DNA of 64,000 bases from Amycolatopsis azurea DSM 43854. GTDB taxonomy: Bacteria; Actinomycetota; Actinomycetes; Mycobacteriales; Pseudonocardiaceae. A program made the translations under genes and the position numbers. The notes under the pieces are model-generated. The model ran no database searches. It was not told where the DNA came from and saw only the letters and a list, made by a program, of their open reading frames with translations. The number at the start of each line of letters is the position of its first letter. Position 1 is the first letter of the stretch. Location: contig NZ_MUXN01000011.1 of NCBI RefSeq assembly GCF_001995215.1, positions 179,307 to 243,306 on the forward strand, in the 5' to 3' direction. Shown here piece by piece: positions 7,768 through 16,091 of the stretch.

Positions 7768-8538
7768 TCAGGCCCGCTTCGTGACCCAGGCGTCGATGCC
7801 GTCCAGGAACCGGTCCACCCCGAAGCCGAGTTCGGCGGGCAGCGCCCCGTCCACGGCCTCCTTTCGTCCTGAGTGGACAGTGGCTTCCGCCGCGTGGACG
7901 GCCGCCAGCGCCGGGTAGTTCTCGGGGTCGACGAGGTCCGTCAGTGCCCGCGACAGTTCGGTTTCGGTGTGCGGGAGCCCGCCGTCGGTCTTGTACGCGC
8001 TGTCCATGTCCAGGCTGATCTGCGCCGTGCCGCGGACGACGGCGGTCAGGTGCAGGGCGGCGGCCCTCGCCTCGGCGGGGGCGAGCCCGGCTTTGAGCAG
8101 GGGGCGGAGCAGGCGGTCCATCCAGGCGAGGTGGTTGGGACCGATCGGGGAGTGGTCGAGCGGGACGCGCAGCAGCCAGGGACGTTCCCGGAAGCCCGCC
8201 CAGAGAGCGCCGACCCACCGATGGACGGCCTCGCGGAAGTCCGCCGCGTCGTCGAGTTCGGGTGGTTTCGCGGCCGCGACGTCGGCCATCACCTCCAGGA
8301 GCAGGTCCTTGCTCGCGATGTGGTTGTAGATCGACATCGTCGAGTAGCCGAGCTCGGTGGCGACCCGCTGCATGGAGAGCGCGTCCAGGCCGTCGGTGTC
8401 CGCGACCTGGATCGCGGCCCGCGCGATGCGATCCACGGTGAGCTGGGCCCGCGGCCCGCGCCTGCCGGGAGTGCGCCCCGCCCACAGCAACGCGAGGCTG
8501 CGCTGGAGATCCGGGCCCTTGTTGTCACGTGTCGCCAT
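7768..8538 (-). CDS. TetR-family transcriptional repressor
   Basis: A 256-aa regulator. The N-terminal helix-turn-helix lies at about 33-78 (LTVDRIARAAIQVADTDG, then QRVATELGYSTMSIYNHIAS). The ligand-binding half matches the TetR_C group of tetracycline-repressor relatives in layout (RPWLLRVPLDHSPIGPNHLAWM). It is divergent from a DUF2306 membrane protein with an 84-bp shared control region full of TGTATG/TGTACA half-sites, so it most likely represses itself and that neighbour. The inducer is unknown. Confidence 0.92.
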   Translation of the reverse strand: MATRDNKGPDLQRSLALLWAGRTPGRRGPRAQLTVDRIARAAIQVADTDGLDALSMQRVATELGYSTMSIYNHIASKDLLLEVMADVAAAKPPELDDAADFREAVHRWVGALWAGFRERPWLLRVPLDHSPIGPNHLAWMDRLLRPLLKAGLAPAEARAAALHLTAVVRGTAQISLDMDSAYKTDGGLPHTETELSRALTDLVDPENYPALAAVHAAEATVHSGRKEAVDGALPAELGFGVDRFLDGIDAWVTKRA

Positions 8539-8554
8539 CTGCTCATCCTAAAAC

Positions 8555-8592
8555 TCTGTATGACGTACATTCATGTGTATGGTGTACATAGT
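8555..8592. promoter_or_regulatory. Likely TetR operator region between divergent genes
   Basis: Within 40 bp lie TGTATG (8558-8563), CGTACAT, ATGTGTATG and TGTACAT, in alternating orientation (approximate inverted repeats around 8571). This AT-richer patch is the only one between the divergent TetR and DUF2306 starts. An operator role is inferred from position; the exact symmetry is imperfect. Confidence 0.45.
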
Positions 8593-8622
8593 TTCTGAAC
8601 GTCTCCTCCCGAACGGATCACC

Positions 8623-9360
8623 ATGACCTCGTCGACCGCGCCCCGCTGGTGGCGGCGCCCCTGGATAGTGCCGTTGATGCTGGTGGCGGGCATTTTCCTG
8701 GTCTTCTCCGTGCCGCCATACCTGACCTTCGACCCGGCCCGGTCGCGGCTCGAACCGCCGCCGGGCAACGACCTCTACTACCCGATGCTCGTCGCGCACG
8801 TGCTCTTCGGCACGGTCGCCATGGTGACCGCCTGCTTCCAGGTCTGGCCCGCGTTCCGGGCCAAGTACCGGCGCGGACACCGGATCACCGGGCGGATCTA
8901 CGTCTTCGCCGGAGCCCTCCCCGCCGGGGTGGTGGGGCTGTACATCGGCTGGCACACCGCAGTGGGCCCGTCCGTGCGGGTGGCCAACCTGGTCGGCTCG
9001 GTGCTGTGGATCGCGGTCACGGTCATCGGACTGCACATGGCGCGCCGGCGCCGGTTCGCCGATCACCGCCGGTGGATGTCCCGCAGCTTCGCGCTCGCGA
9101 TGTCGATCGTGCTGAGCCGGGTGATCAACATCGTGGCCACGATCGCGCTGACGCCGCAGATCGACACCACCTTCGGCGGCAGCGAGGTCCTCATGAAGTA
9201 CAGCGCCCTGGGCATCGGGCCCTGGTTGGGTCCGCTGCTCCTGCTGGTGCTCGCGGACTTCGTGCTGGACCGCCGCAAAGCTCCGAAGAAGCGGGCCGGT
9301 GAACCGCTCACGAGCCCAGTGCCCGACGGTCGAGATCGCGAGGCGACCGCTCGCCGGTGA
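8623..9360 (+). CDS. DUF2306-family membrane protein
   Basis: A 245-aa protein with about six to seven hydrophobic spans (IVPLMLVAGIFLVFSVPPYL, LVAHVLFGTVAMVTACFQVW, ITGRIYVFAGALPAGVVGLY, VANLVGSVLWIAVTVIGLHM). The HRITGRIYVFAGALPAG stretch is characteristic of DUF2306. Function is unknown. The divergent TetR gene suggests controlled expression, and the pairing of TetR with a membrane protein is common in stress or drug responses. The C-terminal tail is basic and probably cytoplasmic. Confidence 0.85.
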   Translation: MTSSTAPRWWRRPWIVPLMLVAGIFLVFSVPPYLTFDPARSRLEPPPGNDLYYPMLVAHVLFGTVAMVTACFQVWPAFRAKYRRGHRITGRIYVFAGALPAGVVGLYIGWHTAVGPSVRVANLVGSVLWIAVTVIGLHMARRRRFADHRRWMSRSFALAMSIVLSRVINIVATIALTPQIDTTFGGSEVLMKYSALGIGPWLGPLLLLVLADFVLDRRKAPKKRAGEPLTSPVPDGRDREATARR

Positions 9361-9389
9361 CCAGGCCCGGAAGAGTCCACTTCGGATGG

Positions 9390-10109
9390 TCAGCGGCGCG
9401 GTTCCCAGCGGAACATCCGGGAAGCCAGGACGACGGCGACGAATACCCACGCCAGCGTCGGGGCGAGCAGGAGCAGCGAATCGCCGACGGCGACGCCGCC
9501 GTTCCAGGCGTTGACGGCGAGTTCGGTGGCCGAGCCCCCGGGCAGCAGCCGCTTGAGCAGCGCCAGGTCGTCGGTGCCGGAGAGGCCGACCCAGCTGGCC
9601 ACGGCGATGACACCGAGGCTGACCGGCAGGGTGGTGACCTGGGCGTGCTCGGGGGAGTTGGTCAGGCCGGCGGTGGCCAGGCCGAGACCGATCATCATGG
9701 CGACGGTGGCGAGCACGGCCACCACCAGCAGGGCGACGTTCGCGGGTGTTCCGGCGACCACGCCCAGCACGATCATGATCACGGCCACCTGGACGAGTGA
9801 GATGACGGTGACGGGCAGCACGAGCCCGATCAGGATGGACGAGTCACCGGCCGCGGTGGAGCGCAGCCGCTTGAGGAACAGGTTCTGCCGTCGCGAGGCC
9901 AGCGTGGTCACCGAGCTGGTGTAGAGGCCGAACGCGCATACGGTGAACATCACGATCGCCGCGACGTAGCCGAGGCTGCCGATCTTGGCGAAGAGATCGT
10001 GCTGGTAGACGAAGAACGCGGAGATGGCGAGGGGCATCACGAAACTGGTGATCAGGACCGAGCGGTTCCGGAAGATCTGGATCAGTTCACTGCGGGCTAT
10101 GGAGAGCAT
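9390..10109 (-). CDS. ABC-2 type permease
   Basis: A 239-aa membrane protein with six hydrophobic spans (SVLITSFVMPLAISAFFVYQ, LGYVAAIVMFTVCAFGLYTS, GLVLPVTVISLVQVAVIMIV and others). It is the partner of the ATPase encoded just upstream (29-bp gap). The start MLSIARSE at 10109 has a good ribosome site (AAAGGA, 8 bp upstream); the open frame extends further only because it overlaps the ATPase gene out of frame. It converges on the DUF2306 gene with 29 bp between them. The unit is divergent from a two-component system and is probably its target. Confidence 0.92.
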   Translation of the reverse strand: MLSIARSELIQIFRNRSVLITSFVMPLAISAFFVYQHDLFAKIGSLGYVAAIVMFTVCAFGLYTSSVTTLASRRQNLFLKRLRSTAAGDSSILIGLVLPVTVISLVQVAVIMIVLGVVAGTPANVALLVVAVLATVAMMIGLGLATAGLTNSPEHAQVTTLPVSLGVIAVASWVGLSGTDDLALLKRLLPGGSATELAVNAWNGGVAVGDSLLLLAPTLAWVFVAVVLASRMFRWEPRR

Positions 10110-10137
10110 GGTTTGAGTCCTTTGTGGAGTGAGAGGT

Positions 10138-11022
10138 CTAGTCGTTGTCGATGGCGCGGAACACGTCGTCGAGCCGGGTCGGGCCCGCTTCGAGGTCCAG
10201 CAGCTCGATCGCGTTGTCCTGTGCCCACCGCAGCAGGAGGTGCAGGTCCTTCTGCAGACCGAAGGTCTCGATGACGAACTTCCCGTCGTGTTCACGCCTG
10301 CCCTGCAACGGCAGCGCGGGAGCCGAGAGCGGGAGGGTGAACCGGATCACCGCGGGCAGCGTCCGCGTCAGCTCGGAGACCGTGCCCTCCTGGTGGAAGG
10401 TCCCCCGGTGCATCAGGCCGATGCGGTCGGCGCGCTGCTGCGCCTCTTCCAGGTAATGCGTGGTGAGCACGATCGTGGAACCGTCCTCGCGCAACTTGTC
10501 GACGGCGTCCCACAGCGCGTCCCGCGATTGGATGTCCAGACCGGTCGTCGGCTCGTCGAGGAACACCAGCTCCGGCGAGCCGTACACCGCGGTCGCGAAG
10601 TCGAGCCGCCGCTTTTCGCCACCGGAAAGTTGTGACACCTTGGTGGTGGCTTTGCGGGTCAGATCCACGACGCCGAGCACGCGTTCGAGCCGGTCGGTGC
10701 GCCGGGTCAGCGCCCCGATCAGGTGGATCGACTCCTTCACCGTCAGGTCCGGTGAGAAGCCGCTCTCCTGCAACATGATGCCCATCTTGGGCCGGACGGC
10801 GGCGCGGTCCCGAGGACTCTTCCCCAGCACCCGCACCGTGCCCGAGGTCGGGTTTCGGTGTCCCTCAAGGGTTTCCAGGGTCGAGGTCTTCCCGGCCCCG
10901 TTTGTGCCGAGCAGGGCATAGAACTCGCCCCGCCCCACCTGGAAGGACAGATCCTTCACGGCATGGAAGTCGCCGTACTTCAGGTTCAACCGGTCCACGT
11001 CGATCACTGCTGTCGAAGTCAT
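10138..11022 (-). CDS. ABC transporter ATP-binding protein
   Basis: A 294-aa ATPase. Walker A is GTNGAGKTS, the signature LSGGEKRRLDFA, Walker B ELVFLDEPT, and the switch is TTHYLEEAQQRADR with the normal histidine, unlike the DrrA-type ATPase at 5557. The C-terminal 80 residues are the extension seen in drug-export ATPases. It is the first gene of a two-gene exporter operon reading away from a DesK/DesR-type sensor pair. In actinobacteria and Firmicutes such pairs commonly induce the adjacent exporter in response to membrane-active compounds. Confidence 0.93.
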   Translation of the reverse strand: MTSTAVIDVDRLNLKYGDFHAVKDLSFQVGRGEFYALLGTNGAGKTSTLETLEGHRNPTSGTVRVLGKSPRDRAAVRPKMGIMLQESGFSPDLTVKESIHLIGALTRRTDRLERVLGVVDLTRKATTKVSQLSGGEKRRLDFATAVYGSPELVFLDEPTTGLDIQSRDALWDAVDKLREDGSTIVLTTHYLEEAQQRADRIGLMHRGTFHQEGTVSELTRTLPAVIRFTLPLSAPALPLQGRREHDGKFVIETFGLQKDLHLLLRWAQDNAIELLDLEAGPTRLDDVFRAIDND

Positions 11023-11055
11023 GCCTTGATCTCAACCGCTCGCGCCCGTACCGGC

Positions 11056-11098
11056 CAGTGCGGCCACGTCATGATGAACCCATGACGTGGTGTCACTG
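11056..11098. promoter_or_regulatory. 43-bp symmetrical operator between exporter and two-component genes
   Basis: CAGTG (11056-11060), 3 bp, CCACGTCAT (11064-11072), 9 bp, ATGACGTGG (11082-11090), 3 bp, CACTG (11094-11098). All 14 base pairs of the two arm segments are perfectly complementary with identical spacing on each side. It lies 34 bp from each divergent start (11022 and 11133), the place expected for binding of the response regulator encoded at 12257. This is the strongest operator candidate in the window. Confidence 0.8.
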
Positions 11099-11132
11099 TT
11101 GCCGGTCGTGGCGGAGGGCCGATACTGGGACC

Positions 11133-12260
11133 ATGTCTGATGTGGACACCGAGCCGGCACGAGGAAAGCTGCGCAGGCTCAACCTCACCATGTTCCTCCC
11201 GCTGTTCGCCGTCGCCGGGGTGATCGTGGTGGCTTCGGACGCGCGGACCTGGTGGCACGCGGTCATCTTGAGCGTGAGTGTGCTGGCGGCCGGGGTCGCC
11301 TTCGTGCGCTGGGCGTCGGGCGAGGTCATGCGGGTCGCGATCCCGTGCCTGGCCGTCACCGCGGCCGTGTGGCCGTTCTCCGTACTGGTGGTCGGCGGTG
11401 GTTCGGCGTTCTTCGGAATCCTGCTCGTGGGTTCCTTCGTCGTTCCCCAGTTGCCCCGGCACCGGATCGCTGCCGCTTTCGCGCTCCCCGCGTACGTCGC
11501 GGGGGTGGGTGCGCTGAGGCTGCTCGTCGCCCACGACGACGTCTCCGGAGAGCTGATCCGGTTCGTCTTCGTCCCCGCCGGGATCACCGCGATCGTGGTC
11601 GGCCTCATGTTCCCCAACAAGCGGTTCTACGACGTCGTCGAGGAACTCGAAGAGTCGCGCGAACGGGAGGCGGAACTCGCCGTGATCCGCGAACGCGTCC
11701 GGTTCGCCAGCGATCTCCACGACATCCAGGGCCACACGCTGCACGTGGTGAAGCTGAAGACCGCGCTCGCCAAGAAACTGGTGGACATCGACGCCGAGCG
11801 GGCCAAACAGGAACTGGGGGAGATCCACGCGCTCGTGGCCGACACGATCACCCAGACGAAGGAACTCGCCTATGCCCAGCGTGAGCTCAACCTCTCCGCC
11901 GAACTGGAGAACGCGAGGAACCTGTTCGAGGCCGCGGGGATCCGCGTGCGCGTAAACCGGGAGGCGGACGTCGACTCGGAGGCGGGCAGGCTGCTCGGCC
12001 AGGTCCTGCGCGAGACCACGACCAACATCCTGCGCCACGCGCAGGCGACCCGGGTGCGGATCACCCTGTCGGAATGGAGCATCAGCATCGTCAACGACGG
12101 CGCCCAGCGCGCACCGCTGCCGGAACTGCGCGGGCTGGCCGCGCTCGAACAACGTGTCGTCGCCGACGGCGGCGAACTGACGGTGGAACAGGAAGACGGA
12201 CAGTTCGTGACGGCCGCGTCCTTCCCGGGCAGGCGTTCCGAAGTACTGGGGAAGCGATGA
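11133..12260 (+). CDS. Membrane histidine kinase, DesK/NarX class
   Basis: A 375-aa sensor. About five or six membrane spans fill residues 18-160 with almost no extracellular domain, so it probably senses within the membrane. The HisKA_3 dimerisation helix carries DLHDIQGHTLHVVKLK with the phosphorylated His at about 196. The ATP-binding domain is compact (LRETTTNILRHAQATRVRIT, then LRGLAALEQRVVADGGEL). ATG 11133 is chosen; ATG 11082 lies inside the operator and would add 17 unconvincing residues. Its stop overlaps the response-regulator start (ATGA). Confidence 0.92.
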   Translation: MSDVDTEPARGKLRRLNLTMFLPLFAVAGVIVVASDARTWWHAVILSVSVLAAGVAFVRWASGEVMRVAIPCLAVTAAVWPFSVLVVGGGSAFFGILLVGSFVVPQLPRHRIAAAFALPAYVAGVGALRLLVAHDDVSGELIRFVFVPAGITAIVVGLMFPNKRFYDVVEELEESREREAELAVIRERVRFASDLHDIQGHTLHVVKLKTALAKKLVDIDAERAKQELGEIHALVADTITQTKELAYAQRELNLSAELENARNLFEAAGIRVRVNREADVDSEAGRLLGQVLRETTTNILRHAQATRVRITLSEWSISIVNDGAQRAPLPELRGLAALEQRVVADGGELTVEQEDGQFVTAASFPGRRSEVLGKR

Positions 12261-12859
12261 CCACGGTGGTGCTCGCCGACGACGAAGCCCTCCTCCGCAA
12301 GGCGATGGCCGCGCTGCTCCCGCTCGAGGGCGAGATCACCGTCCTGGCGGAAGCGGAGAACGGCGAGGAGGCCGTCGAGGCCACCCTGCGGCACGAGCCC
12401 GACGTCCTCGTCATCGACCTCGAAATGCCCGGTGTGGACGGGCTCGGCGCGGTCGCGGAGATCCGCCGCACCAGGCCGAACCAGGTCATCCTCATGCTGA
12501 CCCGGCACGCGAAACCCGGGGTGCTGCGCAAAGCCCTCAAACTCGGTGTCCAGGGCTTCGTCAGCAAGGCGGCCGAACCGTCGCACATCACGTCCGTCAT
12601 CGCCGCCCTGCACCAGGGCAAACGCTGGATCGACCCGGACGTCTCCGCGCTCGCCGTCGTCGACGACTGCCCGCTCACCGAGCGGGAGCTGGAAGTGCTG
12701 CGGGTGACCGGCGAGGGCTACTCCGTCGCCGAGATCGCCGGCCAGCTCCACCTCGCGCAGGGCACGGTGCGGAACTACCTCTCGAACGCCATGCAGAAGA
12801 CGCAGACCCAGACCCGGCACGAGGCGGCCCGGTACGCCCGCGAACACGATTGGCTTTAA
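12257..12859 (+). CDS. NarL/DesR-type response regulator
   Basis: A 200-aa regulator with an intact receiver domain: acidic pair D8/D9, phosphoacceptor D54 (VLVIDLEMPG), a conserved Thr in ILMLTRHA and Lys in FVSKAAE. The C-terminal LuxR helix-turn-helix is LTERELEVLRVTGEGYSVAE followed by LAQGTVRNYLSNAM. It is translationally coupled to the kinase and is the likely ligand of the 43-bp operator upstream. This intact receiver contrasts with the four small LuxR proteins elsewhere in the window that lack the phosphoacceptor. The stop overlaps the convergent XRE-cupin gene by 4 bp. Confidence 0.93.
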   Translation: MTTVVLADDEALLRKAMAALLPLEGEITVLAEAENGEEAVEATLRHEPDVLVIDLEMPGVDGLGAVAEIRRTRPNQVILMLTRHAKPGVLRKALKLGVQGFVSKAAEPSHITSVIAALHQGKRWIDPDVSALAVVDDCPLTERELEVLRVTGEGYSVAEIAGQLHLAQGTVRNYLSNAMQKTQTQTRHEAARYAREHDWL

Positions 12860-13425
12860 CGAGGGCGGATATGAGCGCGTTCACCCTGCGGTCCGAAAAG
12901 GACCAAGGTCTCGACGGCGTGCCCGTCGGCGGAACCGAGCCAATGCGGCAGCGCGGTGTCGAACTCGGCGGCCTCACCGGGCGGCAGGACCAGGTCCCGG
13001 TCGCCGACCACCAGCCTCAACCGTCCATTGAGGACGTACACCCATTCGTAGCCGCCGTGGGTCTGCGGCGTGGGTTCCGCCGGTTCGTCGCGGCCGGGGA
13101 TCAGCATCTTGAACGCCTGCACGCCACCGGCGCGCCGGGTGAGCGGCAAGAAGGTCATGCCGTGGCGGTGAATCGGCCGCAGATGGATCCGCGGGTCGCC
13201 GGTGCGGGGCGCGCCGACGAGGTCGTCGAGCGGCACGCCGTGCACGCGGGCCAACGGCAGCAGCAGTTCCAGCGTGGGGCGGCGCCCGCCGCTTTCCAGC
13301 CGCGACAAGGTGCTTTCCGAGATCCCGGTCGACGCCGACAACTCGGCCAGGGTCAGGCCCCGGTGCTTGCGCAGGGCGCGTAACCGGGGGCCGACGGCGT
13401 CCAGCACCTCGTCCGTCTCGTCCAT
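12856..13425 (-). CDS. XRE-family regulator with C-terminal cupin
   Basis: A 189-aa repressor-type protein. The helix-turn-helix lies at about 12-67 (LRALRKHRGLTLAELSASTG, then ESTLSRLESGGRRPTLELLL) and a small-molecule-binding cupin barrel at about 110-180 (HGGYEWVYVLNGRLRLVVGD, then PHWLGSADGHAVETLVLFGP). ATG 13425 gives a complete HTH start; upstream codons overlap the divergent methyltransferase. A perfect palindrome 10 bp upstream of the start is a likely autoregulatory site. The effector is not deducible. It probably controls itself and the divergent methyltransferase-DinB-hydrolase genes. Confidence 0.9.
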   Translation of the reverse strand: MDETDEVLDAVGPRLRALRKHRGLTLAELSASTGISESTLSRLESGGRRPTLELLLPLARVHGVPLDDLVGAPRTGDPRIHLRPIHRHGMTFLPLTRRAGGVQAFKMLIPGRDEPAEPTPQTHGGYEWVYVLNGRLRLVVGDRDLVLPPGEAAEFDTALPHWLGSADGHAVETLVLFGPQGERAHIRPR

Positions 13426-13434
13426 GCCGTCGAT

Positions 13435-13451
13435 CTTGCCAGGTCGGCAAG
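13435..13451. promoter_or_regulatory. Palindromic operator between XRE-cupin gene and methyltransferase
   Basis: CTTGCC-AGGTC-GGCAAG is a perfect 6-bp inverted repeat with a 5-bp spacer. It lies between divergent starts at 13425 and 13494, the usual place for an XRE-family binding site. A related GTGCCAAC at 13457 may be a further half-site. Confidence 0.65.
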
Positions 13452-13493
13452 TTTTCGTGCCAACTCGCCGTGTCCGAGGCGAAGGTGGTGACC

Positions 13494-14087
13494 ATGAACG
13501 CGACGGAATTCTGGGACGGGCTCCACGAACGGCGATCGGCCGGAACGCCGAAGGTGAACACGAGACTGGCCGAGATCGCCGGCCCGCTGACCCCGGGCAC
13601 GGCGCTCGATCTCGGCTGCGGTGGCGGGGGAGACGCGCTCTGGCTGGCAGGCCGAGGCTGGCGGGTGACCGCTGTCGACATCTCCGGCGCTGCCGTGCGC
13701 TCGCTGCGGACACGCGGCGAGCCGATCACGGCGCTCCGCGTCGACCTGGCCGAAGACTTCCCCGGCGGCACCTTCGACCTGGTGTCCGCGCTGTACTTCC
13801 ACACGCCGTTCGCACTGGACCGGGCCCGCGTGCTGCGGACCGCCGCGAACGCCGTGAAACCCGGCGGACGGCTGATCGTCGTCGATCACGGCTCCGCCGC
13901 ACCGTGGTCGTGGGACCAGGACGCCCGATTCCCCACTCCGCTCGAAGTGGCGGCCGGGCTCGGACTCGACCCGGCGGAATGGTCGATCGACCGTGCGGAC
14001 GCCGACGAACGGGAGGCCACCGGCCCGGCGGGTGAGACCGCGACCGTCGTCGACCACATCCTGGTGCTCCGGCGGGCAGAGCGGTGA
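13494..14087 (+). CDS. Class I SAM-dependent methyltransferase
   Basis: A 197-aa enzyme. The SAM-binding motif I is ALDLGCGGGGDALWLAGRG, motif II is VTAVDISGAAV, and later strands read FDLVSALYFHTP and LKPGGRLIVVDHG-like (VKPGGRLIVVDHG). The acceptor substrate is unknown; the fold is of the small TehB/UbiE-like type. ATG 13494 is preferred, with GAAGGTGGTG ahead of it; GTG 13470 would add eight residues. Its stop overlaps the next start (GTGA), so the DinB protein is co-translated. Confidence 0.88.
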   Translation: MNATEFWDGLHERRSAGTPKVNTRLAEIAGPLTPGTALDLGCGGGGDALWLAGRGWRVTAVDISGAAVRSLRTRGEPITALRVDLAEDFPGGTFDLVSALYFHTPFALDRARVLRTAANAVKPGGRLIVVDHGSAAPWSWDQDARFPTPLEVAAGLGLDPAEWSIDRADADEREATGPAGETATVVDHILVLRRAER

Positions 14088-14548
14088 GCCGCAAACGCGA
14101 CGCCGGGCCACCTTCCACCGGAGCAGGTGAGAAGGACGTGCTCGCCGGTTTCCTCGACTACCTGCGCTCCGCTGTGGTGGCCAAGGCCGACGGGGTGCCG
14201 GCGGACCTGGCACGGACCCCCGGCGTGCCCTCCGGCACGAACCTGCTGGGCCTGGTCAAGCACCTGACGCAGGTGGAACGGCACTGGCTGCTCGGGCACC
14301 ACGTCGCCGACTGGAAAGCGACGTTCCATCCGGCCACCGGCGACACGACGGCGTCGATTCTCGCCGCCTACCAGGAAACCATCGACGAAGCGAACGCCGA
14401 GATCGCGTCCTGGGACGACCTCGCCGCGAAGGGGCCCCGCCGGGGATCACGGCGCTGGACGCTGACCCACCTGATCGAAGAAACCGCACGGCACGCGGGA
14501 CACGCCGACATCCTGCGCGAACTGATCGACGGCGCCACCGGGCGCTGA
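14084..14548 (+). CDS. DinB/DUF664-family protein
   Basis: A 154-aa four-helix-bundle protein. NLLGLVKHLTQVERHWLLGH and the C-terminal THLIEETARHAGHADILREL provide the three conserved histidines of DinB-like metal-binding folds. Some relatives are mycothiol- or bacillithiol-dependent transferases; which activity applies here is not shown. It is coupled to the methyltransferase ahead. A related DinB gene lies at 15567 on the far side of the hydrolase. Confidence 0.88.
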   Translation: MSRKRDAGPPSTGAGEKDVLAGFLDYLRSAVVAKADGVPADLARTPGVPSGTNLLGLVKHLTQVERHWLLGHHVADWKATFHPATGDTTASILAAYQETIDEANAEIASWDDLAAKGPRRGSRRWTLTHLIEETARHAGHADILRELIDGATGR

Positions 14549-14561
14549 AAGGGAGATCTCC

Positions 14562-15530
14562 ATGTTCCACCGAGCCGCCGCGTTCGTCGCGGCCCTCGCC
14601 CTGCTGACGGCCTGCGCGTCACCGCCGTCCGCCCCGGCCTACGAGAACGTCACCCGCGGCGACCCGGCTTTCGCGCAAACGTTCCGGCACGAGTTCGCCG
14701 ACGTCGACGGGGTGAAGATGCACTACGTCACCGGCGGGAAGGGAGCGCCGCTCGTCCTGCTGCACGGCTGGCCGCAGACCTGGTACGGCTGGCACCGCGT
14801 CATGCCCGCGCTGGCCGAACACTTCACGGTGTACGCGCTCGACCTTCCCGGACTCGGCGACAGCACCGGATCTCCGCCCGGCTACGACAAAGCGACCCTC
14901 GCCCGCTACGTGCACGGGCTCGTCGCCGGAAAGCTGGGCCTGCGCGACGCCCGGATCGCCGGACACGATCTCGGCGCCGCCGTCGCGTTCCAGTACGCCG
15001 CGCAGTTCCCCGGCGATATCGCCAAACTCGCCTATCTCGACCTTCCGCTACCGGGTCCCGCGCTCGACGCGACGGCCTACCGGAACCTGAGCTGGCACAT
15101 CGCCTTCCACTCGCAGAAGACGGTTCCCGAAGCCGTCGTCGGCGACGACGTCCGCGAGTATCTCTCCCTGTTCTATCCCCAGGTCGCCTACTCGGGAACG
15201 GCCTTCGGCGGGCCCGGGGCGCCGCCGCCCTTCGACGACGCCGAGATCGACGAGTACGCCCGCACCTACACCAGGCCGGAGGTCCTGCACGGCGGCTTCG
15301 AGCTCTACCGCACACTCGGCCAGGACGCGGCTGCGAACGTCGGCGCGAAGCCCATCACCACGCCCACTCTGCTGATGACCGCCGAAGGACTCCTCGAACC
15401 GCAGAAGGCCACGCTGGCGCCCCGCGTCGCCGATCTCGCCCGCGCCGTCGACGTGCCGCGGGCCGGGCATTGGCTGGCCGAGGAGAATCCGGAGTTCGTG
15501 AGCGCGGAGCTGGTCGGGTTCCTGAAGTAG
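14562..15530 (+). CDS. Lipoprotein alpha/beta hydrolase, epoxide-hydrolase-like
   Basis: A 322-aa exported enzyme. The N-terminus is a lipoprotein signal (AAAFVAALALLTACASPP, lipobox LTAC), so it should be anchored outside the membrane. HGWP supplies the oxyanion region, and the nucleophile elbow is GHDLGA, with Asp instead of Ser as in epoxide hydrolases and haloalkane dehalogenases. The catalytic His is in GHWLAEENP. Ribosome site AAAGGGAGAT precedes ATG 14562. An exported lipid-anchored member of this family is less usual than the cytoplasmic forms. Substrate unknown. Confidence 0.88.
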   Translation: MFHRAAAFVAALALLTACASPPSAPAYENVTRGDPAFAQTFRHEFADVDGVKMHYVTGGKGAPLVLLHGWPQTWYGWHRVMPALAEHFTVYALDLPGLGDSTGSPPGYDKATLARYVHGLVAGKLGLRDARIAGHDLGAAVAFQYAAQFPGDIAKLAYLDLPLPGPALDATAYRNLSWHIAFHSQKTVPEAVVGDDVREYLSLFYPQVAYSGTAFGGPGAPPPFDDAEIDEYARTYTRPEVLHGGFELYRTLGQDAAANVGAKPITTPTLLMTAEGLLEPQKATLAPRVADLARAVDVPRAGHWLAEENPEFVSAELVGFLK

Positions 15531-15566
15531 GTTGCCGGTGCTCGACGGTCTTGCCATGCTTCGCTC

Positions 15567-16061
15567 GTGTCCTCACCTTCCATGCCCACTTTGGACGTCC
15601 TCAACCGTCCCCTCCGCGAACAGTTCGACGTGTTCCTCGACGAGCATCGCCGCGTCCTCGACTCCTGCCTGGAGGGACTGACCGAGGAACAGGCGCGGCG
15701 GTCGCTCGTGCCCTCCCGGACGACCCTGCTCGGGCTCGTGAAGCACGCGACCTTCGTGGAGAAGGTGTGGTTCGACGAGGCCGTCACCTGCCGCTCGCGC
15801 GCCGAGATCGGGATCCCCGACACGCCGGACGAATCGTTCGTCCTCGACGAAGAGGACACGATCGCCTCCGTGCGGCAGGCGTACCGCGAAACCTGCGAGG
15901 CGTCACGCGAGGCGGCGTCGAACCTCGAACTGGACGACCTGGTCCGCGGCAACCGGCGCGGCCCGCTTCCGTTGCGCTGGGTGTACCTGCACATGCTGCG
16001 CGAGCTCGCCCAGCACGGCGGCCACGCGGACATCCTGCGGGAGCAGATCCTGAGCGCTTAG
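15567..16061 (+). CDS. DinB/DUF664-family protein
   Basis: A 164-aa relative of the protein at 14084, with TLLGLVKHATFVEKVWFDEA and YLHMLRELAQHGGHADILRE carrying the conserved histidines. About one third of positions look shared between the two. Start GTG 15567 is kept for length; ATG 15582 is possible and neither has a clear ribosome site. It ends a run of same-strand genes and is followed by two long palindromes. Confidence 0.85.
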   Translation: MSSPSMPTLDVLNRPLREQFDVFLDEHRRVLDSCLEGLTEEQARRSLVPSRTTLLGLVKHATFVEKVWFDEAVTCRSRAEIGIPDTPDESFVLDEEDTIASVRQAYRETCEASREAASNLELDDLVRGNRRGPLPLRWVYLHMLRELAQHGGHADILREQILSA

Positions 16062-16091
16062 GCATTGGTCCGGGTGGTCTGACGGGAGACA

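Noticed and set aside
12856..13713. Longer 285-codon start for the XRE-cupin protein
   Set aside because: The added 96 codons overlap the divergent methyltransferase gene and the palindromic operator, and lack domain similarity.
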